DNA from: Kryptolebias marmoratus
Taxonomy: Eukaryota; Chordata; Actinopteri; Cyprinodontiformes; Rivulidae
NCBI RefSeq assembly: GCF_001649575.2
Contig: NC_051431.1
Location: forward strand, 2,859,901-2,923,900
Direction: 5' to 3'
DNA: 64,000 nt
Shown: piece by piece, positions 1 through 12,774 of the stretch
Layout: every line of letters starts with the position of its first letter
How positions within the stretch are numbered: the stretch's first letter is position 1
Translations under genes and position numbers: made by a program
The notes under the pieces: model-generated
What the model saw: the letters and a program-made list of their open reading frames with translations, nothing else
Database searches by the model: none
What the model was told of the DNA's origin: nothing

Positions 1-254
1 GTGTCTGCATGTGAGTGTGTGCGAGTGTATCTGCATGTGAGCGTGTGCGAGTGTGTCTGCATGTGAGTGTGTGGGTGTGTGTCTGCATGTGAGTGTGTGC
101 GGGTGTGTCTGCATGTGAATGTGTGTGTGCGGGTGTGTCTGCATGTGTGTGTGTGCAGGTGTGTCTGCATGTGAATGTGTGTGTGCGGGTGTGTCTGCAT
201 GTGAGTGTGTGGGTGTGTGTCTGCATGTCTGTGTGTGTCTGCATGTGTGTGTTA
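1..254. repeat. GT-rich minisatellite in flot2 intron
   Basis: A degenerate tandem array of about 20-30 bp units built on GTGTGTCTGCATGTGAGTGT. It starts at the window edge and ends directly at the flot2 exon-9 donor (ACCTTGG at 254-260 on the plus strand). Open frames across it in several registers are low-complexity artefacts. Confidence 0.9.
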
Positions 255-255
255 C

Positions 256-3200
256 CTTGGGCAGGGCTTCCAGGACCAGAGCAGTCTTTGCTGCTTCTCC
301 GTACTCCTGGTAGGCCTCGGCCTTCAGCCTCATCTTTTCAGCCTCTGCCTTTCCTATGGCTTCGATCGAGGAAGCCTCGGCTTCACCGATCCTTTTGATT
401 TTCTCAGCCTCAGCCTGAGCTATCAGCACCGTCTTCGTCCTGACGCCACGAAACACACCAGCATTAAAGTAACAGAACTTAAACAGAACATTTTCTCAAG
501 GCATCATTTATTCTTACTCACAATAATGTTTTTAAAAAAAGCTTATCTAAAACCTCTCCCAAAAGGAAAGAAAACAATGTTAGGTTATAGTAAAATGTTG
601 GTTACATAACCCTGAGAGGAGTTTGTTGTTTACATCAAGATCCAGTTTCAGATCTGTGTAACGTAACATCACACCCACATGTTAGGTCCTCAGGTTATTC
701 AATCTGGGCTCTGATGCCCTCTGAGAGAACAGTTAATGAAATAAAATAAAAATAAGTGCAGGACTACCTTCAAGCAAACTGTGGATAAACTTCCTGTAAA
801 AGCTGCAGTTGATTTCTAATGTGGTGATTAAACCACCAAAATCCACCAAATGCAGTTGGAATGTTTAAAGATTTCAATGTTTTGATCTCCTACAGAATCA
901 CCTAATCTTTTATTTTTTGTCTGAACTAATTACAGTCATGAAATTTAATAACAGAACCGAACCTACCGGCGCAAACAAAGACAGTTAATCACGAAGAATT
1001 TAATGAGACAGTTATGGTTTGGGAAAGAAAATCAGAGTTCGAGCTGCTGGTTCAACTATTTAATTCTAACTTTAGCCTTTTAGACTTAAGTCTAGTATAG
1101 TATTAAATATTTAAACAAGCACTGAAGTCTAAATATTTTACAGAAATCTTTTGGAGGGTCTGTAAAAGTCTGACATCAAACTCCAGAGGACTACAGAGTG
1201 ACGCAGTTTGTGAAAACAGCAAATAAATACTGCAAGTTAGCATGAGTTTAAAATGCGATGCTTTTATATTCTTATTTGCTTGGCTATACATTCTCTTCTA
1301 GTAACTCAACAGTATTTTGTTCTCCAGTCAGATTTTCAGATTAAAAAAACAAATCTCCACCTGAGCATTGAGCTGTGAGGTGTGTATGAACAGCAACTGC
1401 AGAGAAAGTCTGGATCAAATCGTCAACTAATTTTCCAGAGAACTTCAAATATGTCAATTCTGTTGACTGATAATTATTATTGTTACCTGGTATCGCTGAT
1501 AAAAACTCAGAATAAAGGCGTTTTTACTCACTTGTGTCCCTGGGCGAGCTGCTGCATCTTGTAGGCCTCGGCCTCAGCCGGCCTCTTCACCGTCGCGATG
1601 AGCTCTTTGTCGGTGCGATCGATTTCCTTCTCCTCGATGGTGATCTCCTTCTTCCTCTGCACAACCTGGATCTCGATTTCCTCCAGACGGATCTTTTGCT
1701 GCTCCTTGGCGGCCTGAAGCTCATAAGCCAGCTGCGCCTCAGCTTTCTGAAGACATCAACACAAAGATCGACACATCAGCCATTTGTTCTCCTAACCGAT
1801 GGAGTCACATAGTAAAATATTCAAACTTCATTTAGTTTTTTTACACTATATTGTATTAAGGATGATCAGCGGTTTTCAAATATTCAAAGTTCAGATAAAA
1901 TAGAAAAATTCAAAGAACTGATGCAATTTAAGCGACCCTCATGACCGTCTTTTTACTCCAGCACCTGATAGTGACACGCTCAGTTGTCTCCTAACTGTGG
2001 GTTTTTTTTTTTTTAGACACAACACCCACCACTTACCCCTCCTCCCTAAAATAAAATATATAATAAAACAACTCTGAGCATCCCAGCGTCTTTCTGCCAT
2101 TGTATTTTATTTTGAAAGAATTATAAAGTGGAAGCTACAGTCCTGGGTGAGCTCAGCTTTGCTGTCAGGATCTATCTCTGCCTTTAAACAGTTTGTTGTT
2201 GTGATATATTAATTAGTCCTGCATGAATAAAGGATTAATTAAGCACCGTTTATGAGAAGAATGAACTGAAGGAGGGGTGCTAGTTAGACAGGACCGGCAG
2301 AAAAAAACAACATCAAATAATTACAGACAAATTTGAAGAGTGTCTTTACTTAAAATGTCCGTCTCATTATTGTATTATCCACAGGAAACACTAAAGGGGC
2401 CTTTAAGATTTTCCAACATTCACACAAAGTAATTTCCCATTTCTGGACACAGCATGAGTTAATTACTAAATGTCAAACAGGGATACTGCTAAAAACTAAA
2501 ATAATTATAACTATAGACTTGCACTGAAAGTAAATTATTATAAACACGTTGAGGAAATAGATTCAAAGCAGTTGTTGATTTGTTTTTTAGTCTAAAATCT
2601 GAAGAAAATACAAGCTAAAATGGAAAGATTGTTAAAGAAAAATATCAGACAAAGAAAAGCATCAGATATAAATATATAAAAAAAAGCAGAAACAGGAGTT
2701 GGTGTGAAGGAAATGGGATTTAAACCAACAATAACAGGTAAAAAGAAGCTGTTATGGACTGTGGATCACTGGATGGATCTTTAAACCCCAACCTGAAAAA
2801 TGAACATTAAATATCTGAAATTATATTTCAGATACAGAACCTGTGGAGATGGCAGTCATTGCCTCTACAGTACAGGTGACATTTCATCACACCTGATTCT
2901 ATCAGCTGAAAGTCACTTCGGGATGAAGAATCCTGACTTCATTAGTGAATTTTATGCCTCAAAAGCTTTAAGACAATCAGAACTGCCAGAGGAGTTGCAA
3001 CAAAAAACAGAAGTGATATATTTTGGGTCATAATTTCATATTTTTTCATTAAGGATTGAGTGATTGAACATTTAATCTACTGGATTAAAAAGAAATCCTT
3101 TTTACAAGAATTCAATTGTCTGAAGGTAGGTTTTGACAGAAATATAGCTGTTAAATAAGATCAAAATCAAACAACAGAAAGAACTTTTAGCTAGATTAGA

Positions 3201-6200
3201 TGTTTGACAGGCGTGAAACATGCCAACAGCAGGTTTATATCAATAATCAACATTCAGGGAGTTGGTCTAATGGGAACTGTTGTTACGTTAAAATGCAAAT
3301 TAAATGCCTAAGTCTCCAACCTTAGTGTTGATCTCTTGGTTGAAAGACGCTTTCTGCAGCTCCAGTTCTCGTTTGGAGTCGGCCATTTTGGTGTCGGCCA
3401 CAAATTTCACATCCATCATTTCCTTCTTACATTCTGCTTCCTGGGAGACAAAAAAACCCAACAGAGCCATGATCAGTGGGGTTTTGTGCACAGCGGAATA
3501 TGTCTCAAACAGACTCTGTTTACCCGTATCCCAGCATCCCTCTCTGCTTCAGCCACACCGATGTCTGCGTCCCTCCTGACAGCAGCGATCTGGGTCTTCC
3601 CGAGGGAGCTCAGGTAATCCAGTTTATCGTACACATCCTGTGAACAAACAGTTCATCTGATGAGCTGCAGAGAATAACATCCTCACGACACACAACCACA
3701 GGAGAGAAACTGAAAGATTTCTGTCATATATGTAAAAAAAATATATAAAAACAACAGAATTTTGGATAACTGAGACAAAGTATGTTTGTTTCCTTGTTAG
3801 TGAAATGAAAAAAAAAGACATGGTCATAAACAGCGCACCCTTCAGGATGGAGCGGGCAAACAAAAAGATCATCTTTAACTGAACGATAACTACATCCTCC
3901 CCGTGTATCTGGATCTCTCTGAACAAAAACACCAAGATTAAAGAAGCCAAAACAAATACGAGGCAAGAAGAGTCAAGAAAACAGGAAGTTTAATATATAA
4001 TCACACAAGTGTATCATCTAATCATTGTGGTGTTGCAGGTTATGGGTTATAATTTGAATTTGAAAACATCTATATTTATTTCTAAATTAATTTACATTGT
4101 GGGATACTCAATGTAAACAGGTGTATCCTTATGACTTCTCCAGAAACTACAGATTTAAATGAGTGTGTGCCTACTGTAACACAGAATCCTTTTAGAACAT
4201 GAAACAACCTGTTTAATATTTTATACCAAGAGGAGTTTAAACAGATAAAGACAAATGATTTCCTCCATTAACGAGCCGATTTGTCTTCGGCTCACGTTTA
4301 TCTGAAATTGACTCTTTAACCAAGTGATCATTAAAACTGTTTCAGTGAAACAGACTCATGTCAGTAAAGGCTGAAAAGACTCATCAGCATCAACAATAAG
4401 TAAAAACAAATCAAAAGATGCTTTTCTTTGACAGGTTTAAGGAAAGTCCAGACTAAATATTTAAGGATGGGTTAATGATGGTAAATAAAACAGAAGGATC
4501 AGAAGCATAATGATGCTCTTCTGAGGCAAATGCCTGAATGTAAATATTTTTACAGTGTTTCTCCTGATTCAATCTTTTATTTTTTGGTGCTACCCCACCT
4601 AAGTTTTCCAGAGCATCTCCTTCCTCTCCTTCCACCAACCTTGATCGTGAAGCTCAGAATCTCGATGCCCATCCTGCCCACGTCAGGAGCTGCAACATCC
4701 CTCACCAGTTTAGCAAACTGGTCTCGATCCTGATAGATCTGCTCCACAGTCAGAGTACCTGCAGCACAAAAACATCATCAACCTTTTCACAATTCAAACC
4801 GAGCCCCGTCTTCACCTTCTGTGTTGAGTTTGGTTCGTGTAAAAACAGCTGCAGCACGAAATTACCTGTTTGCAATTCTTTAAAGAGGCAAAAATGTCAC
4901 AGATAACTGTTTCAACAGACCCCCAACTAATAGGATTAGTATGGCTATTAGATTATTAGATTAGCTGTGTATGTACATTTTAAAACACTTTTGGGAAAAA
5001 GTCCTTTATCCTGTAATCCAGTATTGATGTTTCAGTTGCTTTATGGGTAATACACATGTAAGATGGAGAAAAACAGCCTTGGTCGATGAACTTTACTGTG
5101 AGACAAATTTATCTCAACATTTTACCAACAAAACATTATTTAAAAAACGTATCTTAATCTTGCTGACGCATCATTTTAAACCTAAACACAGAGATAAAAA
5201 CAACATAGATGATTTTACTGGAAATGTACGCCAAGATAAAGAAAGTCAGAGCGGTAAGAAGATGTGTTTTTATTTGTTTTGTTTCCTTTTTACAGGGTTC
5301 TACCATTCAGAATTTAGTAAACATTAAAGATTAACAATCAAACATTCGTTCATTTTAGTGGGAGAAGGTAAGTCGAGAACATTAGGACCTATAAGTTTTA
5401 CAAGTTGAGAGTTCCCCGTGAAGAAATTTTATCAACAAAAGTTGGATTTTTTTTCTGCTCATTATAACTTTTCTCTTTTTTTCTGTTTTCTTAAATGCCC
5501 AAAAGAACAATATTTTGTTTTTCAGCTGTTGAAAGAACCCAAAGAAATTTGCAGACATCCCCTGGAGTTTCTATCTAATAAAAATGAACAATAAACAAGG
5601 AGAATAACCAGCAGACTAACTGAAAATAAAGATAATTCTAACGTAAAGTTAGCGTTACTTATCCATACCTAAAATGGAGCGCAGATGTCCCTCCAAAGTC
5701 TGCAGGAGAACACCTTTGATTTCTCTTATCGATTTCCCCAGAAACTGCTCACAAGCTACAGCCAACAGCTCCTGTTCTGTCATGACTTTCACCTGAAGCA
5801 CAAACAGTCACACAGTCAGGTCACCACGTTCAAAAACAGTCTGCAGAATCTGTCGTCATCAAATTTAGATGACAGACAAAGAAAAGTACATTTTTCCACC
5901 AAGGTATTAATTTTCTTACAAATCATACAATCCATCCATCCATCCATTATCTGCTGCTTATCCCGGAGTCAGGTGGTCAGTCAGCAGCTTCAGCAGAAAG
6001 CCCAGACATCTCCCTCCACAGCCACCTCTTCCAATTCTTCTGGGAGGCGATCCCAGGCCAGCAGAGAGACATAGTCTCCCCAGCGTGTCCTGGGTCTTCC
6101 CCGGCGTCTCCTCCCAGTTGGACATGCCTGGAGCATCTCCCTAAGAAAAAGTCCAGGAGGGCAAATCACCTCAACTGGCTCCTGTCAGCGTGGAGGAGCA

Positions 6201-9200
6201 ACAGCTCTACTCTGAGTTCCTCCCAGATAATCAGACTTTTCACCCTATCTCTAAGGTGAGAGTCCGGCTACCATGCGGAGAAAACGCATTTTGACCACCT
6301 GTATCCAAGATCTCATTTAAACTCCTCCACTTGAGGCAGCACCCCTCGGAGAGAGAAGTCCGGGCTTTTCTGACTGAGGACCACGGTCTCAGATTTGGGG
6401 GTGCTGATCTTAATCCCAGTGAGAACTGGAGATCACGGCACGATGACACCAGCAGGACCGCACCAACTGTAAATAACAGTCCACCGGTTCCCCTCAGCAG
6501 CCTCTGGACTCCTACCAGCTAACAAGGCCTGATAGGACACCTTCTTCAGCTTGATGGCGTCCCTCACCCGGGGTTTCCCCCATCGAGTTTGAGGTTAATA
6601 CAAGCAAACTGAGAAAAATAAATGTTTTTTTATGCCCTAAAAGGCTTTTTCTTTCCATTTAAATAAAAAACAAGCAAAAAAAAGTTTTTACCTGCTAAAT
6701 ATCTTTACATACAAAATCAAACTATAAGTTTGGATTTGAAGAAGGTTTTAATTTGGTAAAGTCTGAGTTGGACTGGAAACCATCTGATCGAATTTCAGCT
6801 TCTGATTTTCGATGGTTTTTGATTTTGCGTGCAAAGACACTTAAGCAGAGTTCAAACAACAACACACAGCCTTACACAGATACAGTCTGACAAAGCAGAG
6901 GCCAGGCCCACCTCCTGTGCTTCACATGTAGGGAGCTGGACTTACCTGGGCCACCCCGGTGACAGTGATGGCTACTCCCTCAGCCGTCTCCACGTCTTCA
7001 CATCGAGGCTGCAGAGTCATGATCTCCAGACTTAACCTACAGAGAAGAATGAATCAATAAGAACAAATATGGAACCTGAAGATGTTAAAACAGTCTTTCA
7101 TTTATCAGGGATGGGTCTTTTAGGTGTACCCAGCAGGTTCAAATAAGTCATGTACTGTTTGTAGGCAGATCTATGTGCAAATTTTAGACATCTGCCCTAC
7201 AATCTGCTGCAGCTTTATCAGTTTAAACAGGTGCTTCATGAGGCCTCTGCTTTGACTCACAGGTGTCTCATGTTTGTGGCTGACCATAAATGTTAGACAG
7301 GAAGTCACTGAAGTTTGTTGTTCTGTTAACTAATCACTCATTCTGGTTTAACAGTCATTACCACTTAGAGCAGATGAAAAATTACAAAGTATGCCTTATT
7401 TGTTGGTTTTTCCATTTCTGTTACTAGTTCCCAGACATAAAAATGTTAGGTTCACCATTCCAAACCGGAGAAAGTTCAGTCTGGAGATGCGTTTTGTCAC
7501 AGTGCAAACAGTCTGACAGTCCAAATGCAAACAAACAAACAAAAAGCAGAAAGGAGGACAGTTTTTTTCATGTTTTTTTATATATATAAAAACATCTCAG
7601 TAACTACTGCTGCTGCTTTGAAGAGGAGGTTATTTGGCAAGTTGTCATCTGCAATTTATCTTTAATAAAAACTATTTCAGAAAAGAATTAGCAGCAATCT
7701 TCTTGCCAAACGCTGAGAACTTTCCTCTTTCTGTTCACTTTGTCCACACAAACATAAAAGCTGTAAATGCGTAGGCACTCATAAGATATTCATAGCCAGT
7801 AAATCACAGAAGATAGATAACTACTTTACAATATGGCTGTTTTATAAATAGCAGTCATCATATAGTCAAGTGTTGCTTACATGCATTGTTCCTTTACAAA
7901 ACACACACAGACAACAAATACTAATCAACTCAATTAAATGCTTTAGATTACAACACAAACTATCATAAAAATCTATATCTGCAACATAAATGCATCACAC
8001 ATATCTTGTAAATGCAAAGTAATTAGTTTTAATAGCTGTTCTGCTCAATTAGTCAGGTTTTTAGAAGGGTAGTTTCCTCTGACTCTGAGAGTGACATCTC
8101 AAAGAGGCTAATGGAAATCTCTTTATCTCTTTAGCCTTCATCTGGTTAGAAATGAAACCAGATCAGCTGACAGACAAGAGCACAGATCTCAGTTCAGTTT
8201 GTCTGGGTCTTATCTATTCCTGTTTATGATGTTGTATAACAACCACTGCATATAGAGATGCAGATAAATGACCCCTATAAAGGGTCCCCTTACAGCTCAA
8301 TGAACAATGCTTCATTTCTCAATAAAAGTGATTCAGTTAAAAGCAATTGTCTAATGTATAGCACCATTCAGCCTATTTAAAGAGAAGAAACAGCCACTAG
8401 GTAGTTTGGTTTGGTTGTGTGTAAACAAGGAGCAGAGAAAGTAAAGGTGAGAGCTGTCTGAAGAGCTCAGAGAGAAGATTATAGTTATCTGTGTTAAAGG
8501 TGAAGACTACAAAATCATCTCCAAGCAGCTCCATGTTCCTCTGACCACAGCTGACAAGATTATTAAAAAAATAAAAGGTTCATGGGGCTGTAGCCAGCCT
8601 CCCAGAATCTGGACACAAAAGCAAATGCAACCCCAGGTTGACGAGATGATAGCGTGGATGGTAAAAAAAGAGCCAAGAAAATCATTCAAAACCATTCGAG
8701 CTGAGCTCCAAGGTGGAGATTTACGGTCACATCATCCGTCGTATTATGAATCATACCGAGCTCTGTGAAAAAACAACCAGGAGGGCTTCACCAGTGACAG
8801 AAAAACAGAAAAAAAGCCAGACAGGAATTCACCAAAATGCATGTCAATAAGCCCTAAAACATCTGGGAAAGTTTCTGTGACTAATGAGACCAATTAAAAA
8901 TTCAGAGGTGATCGAGTTTTTGCTATCTGTGCTTCTAAACTTTGGAACGGTTTACCTTTTCATGTACGGACCGTTGAGACTGTCCAGAGCTTTAAACCTT
9001 TGCTTAAAACACATTTTTATTCTTTGGCGTTTAATTGTAACAGAGTTTGAGTTTTCTTTTATTGAATTTTACGACAGTTATAGAGAATATTTGTTTCTTA
9101 GTTTCAACTTCACTTTTATAATAAAGTTTTTTCTTGTTGTATCTCATTGAACTGTAAAGCACTTTGGTCAACATCTGTTGTTTTTATGTGCTATATAAAT

Positions 9201-10676
9201 AAATTAACATTGACAAACTGGAGCTTTTTGGCTTCAATCCCATAAAATAGAGTTTTGTTTTGTTTATTTTTGTGTATTATTGCAGAAGATAATTTATCCT
9301 CATCTGTGTCACCAGAGATTTACATTTAATAGAACAGTTATGATTTCTGGCAGGAATCCCCAAAGGTTTGATATTTTGTTTTGTTTTGTTTTTTAAATCA
9401 ACGTGCCTACTGGTTTGGCTCACATTTGAAACACGTGTAGCGTAATGTGAAACTTCTTATGGTGGAACAGCTTTCATCTTCTCCCTGTGCCTGCTGATAA
9501 TGGAATAATGAGACTAAACTCCCTGTGGAAATTCACCACAACACAAGTTCATTTCAGCTGTGGTGAATTTAAAAACCTTCGTTGAAACCCATTTCAGCAT
9601 GAGAGGACGTCGGTGCTTCAATCATTCTGTTACCTTTGGGAGTTGGTTACAAGCCACCAAGCCCACGCCCAGCCGCCCACGATGTAGCTCTTCGAATCAG
9701 AACCACAACATCCACCTGAACAAAAACACAACAACAGCATTCAGACAAGGCTTCAGTTCAGTAACAACAACAACAAGCTGATAGAAAGGCCAAAAAAAAA
9801 CATACAGAGTTTAAATGGATTTTACATAAACAATAAAAAGTCCCTTTGATTCATTCAGTGCTAACTCTGTTCATTTTTTATGTTAATTTTATTTCGTGAA
9901 ACACTTTGTGTTGTTATTTAATACATACTGGCGAAAAACAGGATGTGTAAAAACCAAATGCTACAAATAAAGTTGTTTTCTGTTTAATTAAACACCCAAC
10001 ATTTTCTGGAGAATGTGCGGACAGTTTGGTCTAAAAAATCCTGCACATCTGAGTTTCCATAGACGGGAAGTCCTGGAAATTAGGGGAAAAAACAGGGAAA
10101 CAAGGGAAAACAAGCTAAGATGAAAAATAGAGAGAAAAAGTTAGCAAAAGTTCAACAAAAACAGTTCTCTATGTTCCCCAGGCACAAAAACTAAAACACT
10201 CCTCCGAATGCTCTTCTGTTATTTACTCTATAATATTTCCAAATAATAGTTGAAAATAAAACCCTAAAGACAGAAATTAGAAATAATCATTTAATCTAGC
10301 ATGGCTGTCTCAGCACATATCAAAACTCATTTATTAATAAACAAAGTTTTATTTATAAACCAAATCCTTCTCTGAATTAGAGGGATTTGCTTTGCTTCAT
10401 TCAAATAATTAAACTATAATTGATGAACTTTTAAATGCAAAACTCAAACTATAAACTATAATTTAATAAAGTCAGTGTTACTAAGTCCTGTTAGAGGATT
10501 TTACACACGTATCAGAATAGTTCCAAAAGGCTAAAAACAAAATATAAGCTTATAATAACTACAAAAATATATCAAAAACTTGTGACTAAATAATACTGTA
10601 TAATAATAACAGTGCTGTATATTTGACAAACACTAAATCTGTATCATTAGCTGATCTGCAGCAGCTCTAAGTTGTT

Positions 10677-10741
<65 letters not shown>

Positions 10742-11054
10742 GGACCCAATACCGGAAACGACTCCTCTGCTGTTAGCTAATGTTAGCATTAGCTTTATAA
10801 GCTAAAGCGGCTGTAATTAAAGTTAGCTTGAGTTTCCCAAACAGCCACATTTATACTTTAAATGACAGCGTTATAAGGGTGTCTCGGTTTGTCATTTTGT
10901 ACCTGTCAGATAAAATCGTGCTTGGTTTGCTCCTCTTTCACCCTGACAGATAAACAGCTAGCTAGCAGGCTATTTTAGCACAACAAGATTGAATGAAAAA
11001 CCAACCGGAAACCACCAACGCTTCGTTTGGCCCCACGGTCAAGCAGTTTCCCAT
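256..11054 (-). CDS. flot2: Flotillin-2 (nine exons, 3' end off window)
   Basis: Flotillin-2 is a peripheral membrane scaffold of cholesterol-rich microdomains that hetero-oligomerises with flotillin-1. Coding exons in transcription order are 11006-11054, 9634-9715, 6946-7036, 5669-5792, 4640-4758, 3524-3637, 3321-3440, 1532-1746 and 256-439. They total 1098 nt (366 codons) with consistent phase and GT-AG sites throughout. The protein starts MGNC: Gly2 for myristoylation, with Cys4, Cys19 and Cys20 at the family's palmitoylation positions. An SPFH/PHB domain fills roughly the first 190 residues (e.g. [40 protein letters not shown]). The flotillin helical region follows, with repeated EAE heptads ([38 protein letters not shown]). 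The last exon in view ends at LVLEALPK, so about 60 C-terminal residues lie off the left edge. These motifs fit flotillin-2 rather than flotillin-1. Which teleost paralog (flot2a or flot2b) cannot be decided. Confidence 0.96.
1532..1746 (-). CDS. flot2: flot2 exon 8, flotillin helical domain
   Basis: This 215-nt exon lies between acceptor TTCAG and donor AA|GTGAGT. It encodes about residues 234-304, including [20 protein letters not shown] and [20 protein letters not shown], which are diagnostic of flotillin-2. It ends at phase 2 and completes a Lys codon with the following exon (256-439). Confidence 0.93.
1747..3320. other. flot2: flot2 intron 7, nothing recognised
   Basis: AT-rich intronic sequence between the exon-7 donor and exon-8 acceptor. 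I see poly-A and poly-T runs but no exon, RNA gene or named repeat. Confidence 0.6.
5935..6595 (-). mobile_element. Degenerate LINE-like fragment
   Basis: The fragment begins with an (ATCC)n run followed by TTATCTGCTGCTTATCCCGG. It continues through phrases such as GCCAGCAGAGAGACATAGTC and GTCCTGGGTCTTCCCCGG, which belong to a very common teleost non-LTR retrotransposon read in antisense. The (ATCC)n end corresponds to the element's 3' tail. It is full of stops and small deletions, so it is a fossil. It lies in the flot2 intron between 5792 and 6946. The family name is not assigned. Confidence 0.7.
8490..8895 (+). mobile_element. Tc1/mariner-like transposase remnant
   Basis: Forward translation gives [20 protein letters not shown], the helix-turn-helix pattern of Tc1-like transposases. 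It continues into a [18 protein letters not shown] segment and, near 8810-8870, [13 protein letters not shown] followed by a stop where the family has a helix before its first catalytic Asp. Frameshifts and stops break it and no full DDE triad remains. This is a decayed copy within a flot2 intron, immediately followed by a LINE 3' end. Confidence 0.7.
8896..9217 (+). mobile_element. L2/CR1-type LINE 3' end fragment
   Basis: The segment around 8918-8955 reads [13 protein letters not shown], followed by [11 protein letters not shown]. That is the typical carboxy-terminal end of L2/CR1-like reverse transcriptase ORFs in fish. It ends with the 3' signature ACTGTAAAGCACTTTGG followed by GTGCTATATAAATAAATTAA. 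The 5' part is missing, as is usual for truncated LINE insertions. Confidence 0.7.
10681..10740. repeat. (TAA)n microsatellite
   Basis: About 20 uninterrupted TAA units between the flot2 first and second coding exons. Confidence 0.97.
11006..11054 (-). CDS. flot2: flot2 first coding exon
   Basis: The start codon is at 11054-11052 and the exon reads [16 protein letters not shown] plus the first base of the next Gly codon. The donor is CCG|GTTGG. The N-terminal Gly2/Cys4 lipidation signature fixes this start. The sequence upstream on the minus strand (to about 11230) is GC-richer and is the likely 5' UTR and promoter. Confidence 0.93.
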
Positions 11055-11235
11055 ATCGATTTAGGACAGCGAACACAAAACAGGAAAGACACGAATGCGA
11101 TCCTTTGACGAAATGACAGCTGCAGTATTTTCTCTGTATTTAATCCAGGTTTGAATGGAGAGATTTAGGAGTCTTCACGCCCAGCACGACAGCAACAACA
11201 ACACTGCAGCCCCACCCCGGCGTGACGCTTGGGCA
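11055..11235 (-). promoter_or_regulatory. flot2: Likely flot2 5' UTR and promoter region
   Basis: This is sequence immediately upstream of the flot2 start codon. It becomes GC-richer towards 11180-11235 (CACCCCGGCGTGACG). No TATA box is visible, as expected for a broadly expressed gene. The exact transcription start cannot be placed. Confidence 0.45.
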
Positions 11236-12770
11236 CTGGGACGAAAATATAATTTAGATTAAATAAAAGCTCAGTTGAAGGACATAAAACAAAACAAAAC
11301 AACACATATTAACTCACAGAACCCTTGGCAAAAGACGTCAGAACATCGCTACTCTTTAAAATAAATAAATTCAGTTGGGTTTTCCTTGGTCGAGATTAGG
11401 TTTGCTTCTTTAGTTCATCGGCGCATGTGCCGTTTTCGCATTAGCCATAGACGCCGTCAACTTGGTGCGGCGCAACGTCCGCTGGTAAGTAAATGATGCA
11501 AACCCAAAGAGACGAACCGTCTCATGCTGGGTCAAATTGTCCCATCATTTATAAAGATAAAAACTAAATACTGTAGTCCTCAAAGGAGGCATGTTAGAAA
11601 ATAAATATTATTCATTCATTATTCAGGCAATTTTTATCAACGCATTCTGAAATTGTTCATCTGAAATAATACGCAGCCATTTCTTTTGTAGTGCCTCCCT
11701 TTGTCCACTAGAGGGCAGTAAAACACCAAAATAAAATTTTGAATTTACCAAAATAAAAACCATTTTTGGTCAGTTTGTCCTGATTTTTACTTTACTTTAC
11801 ATTATTAAACAATATAGTGATATTAACATTACGTTTCTTGGGAAACAAGAAACCCCTTAATGTTATAAATATTTAAGATATATATATATAGAGAGAGAGA
11901 TATATTTTGAAGAATGTCGCATATTAAATTGGAAAAAAGGCACCCAGTTAAATTAACACACACAGACACATAAACAAAAAGTATAAAATATAAATGAGCC
12001 TTTTTATTTGATGCAGTAGTCAACGCAAGGGAATAGCTATGTTGATATTCAAATGTAATCTTATTAAAAACATAAAAGACAGTACAAGTGAGCAAAGTAT
12101 TGTTATTTTTTTTATAATTTTATTGTTAATTTGTTTTCCTGCCCATCAGTCACTGCAGTATTTTCCAGAGCACATGTGTGTTTTTAACATAAACTTTGTA
12201 CGGATGAGATTTAAACTGTTTAAAGTTACAATATTTCAAACAAAACATTTGTATGTATAGGTGAAACTATAGATTTAACCCAAATAGAAGTGTATAAAAC
12301 ATGACTCAGTTACAGCTATCCAAGTGAAACTAATTTATTGCTTTTTAATTGCTTATATTGATGTTTATTGTTTGAATTTGATTGAAATATTTAAATTATT
12401 TGGTTCTTTTGTTGTGTTGGCATCCATAAAGAAAAACTTGTTGTGTTGGGCGTTGTTTCGGCTTCTTGCTCTGGGTTTCCATTCCTTCTGTCGGCCCTCT
12501 TTGTGTTTATTATCAGTGTGTGACTGTGTGTCTAATTACAGCCTCCTCTGTGCTGGACCACATCACCCCCCGCTGACTCTTTCTCTCTCTGAGCTGCAGG
12601 GATCAGTGGCTGAGCAGCTCCTCGTATCCCCGTTCATAGAAGGAGGGAGGTGGAGGGAGACGTTCACTCCTGATACCTCTGCACCTTCACGTGAAGGGGG
12701 AGGGGGGGGGAGGGAAACAGAAGACAACTGATGAGGTTAATTATAAGAATTTACCTCTAATAACAGGAGA
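11236..12770. other. Intergenic region between divergent promoters
   Basis: It contains a GC-rich island with a consensus donor at 11416-11485, the CTCF-like site, and an AT-rich stretch with TATATA/GAGAGA runs (11878-11905). A purine-rich block (12640-12720) precedes the candidate myo7a promoter. No protein-coding exon is recognised. Confidence 0.5.
11705..11718 (+). promoter_or_regulatory. CTCF-like motif
   Basis: CCACTAGAGGGCAG fits the vertebrate CTCF core pattern CCASNAGRKGGCRS. It sits between the flot2 and myo7a promoters, where an insulator would be plausible. Occupancy is not shown. Confidence 0.4.
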
Positions 12771-12774
12771 GGGG

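Noticed and set aside
5043..5327. 94-codon plus-strand frame in a flot2 intron
   Set aside because: AT-rich, Lys/Phe-rich and without similarity. Typical of random open frames in introns.
8884..9150. 88-codon plus-strand frame as a gene
   Set aside because: It is part of an L2-like LINE 3' end and has no independent support.
9560..9781. Plus-strand 73-codon frame
   Set aside because: It is antisense to flot2 exon 2, which encodes the diagnostic GGWAWAWW on the minus strand.
12324..12731. 135-codon plus-strand frame upstream of myo7a
   Set aside because: There is no family resemblance, its composition follows the local AT-to-purine shift, and it precedes the candidate promoter. Likely chance.
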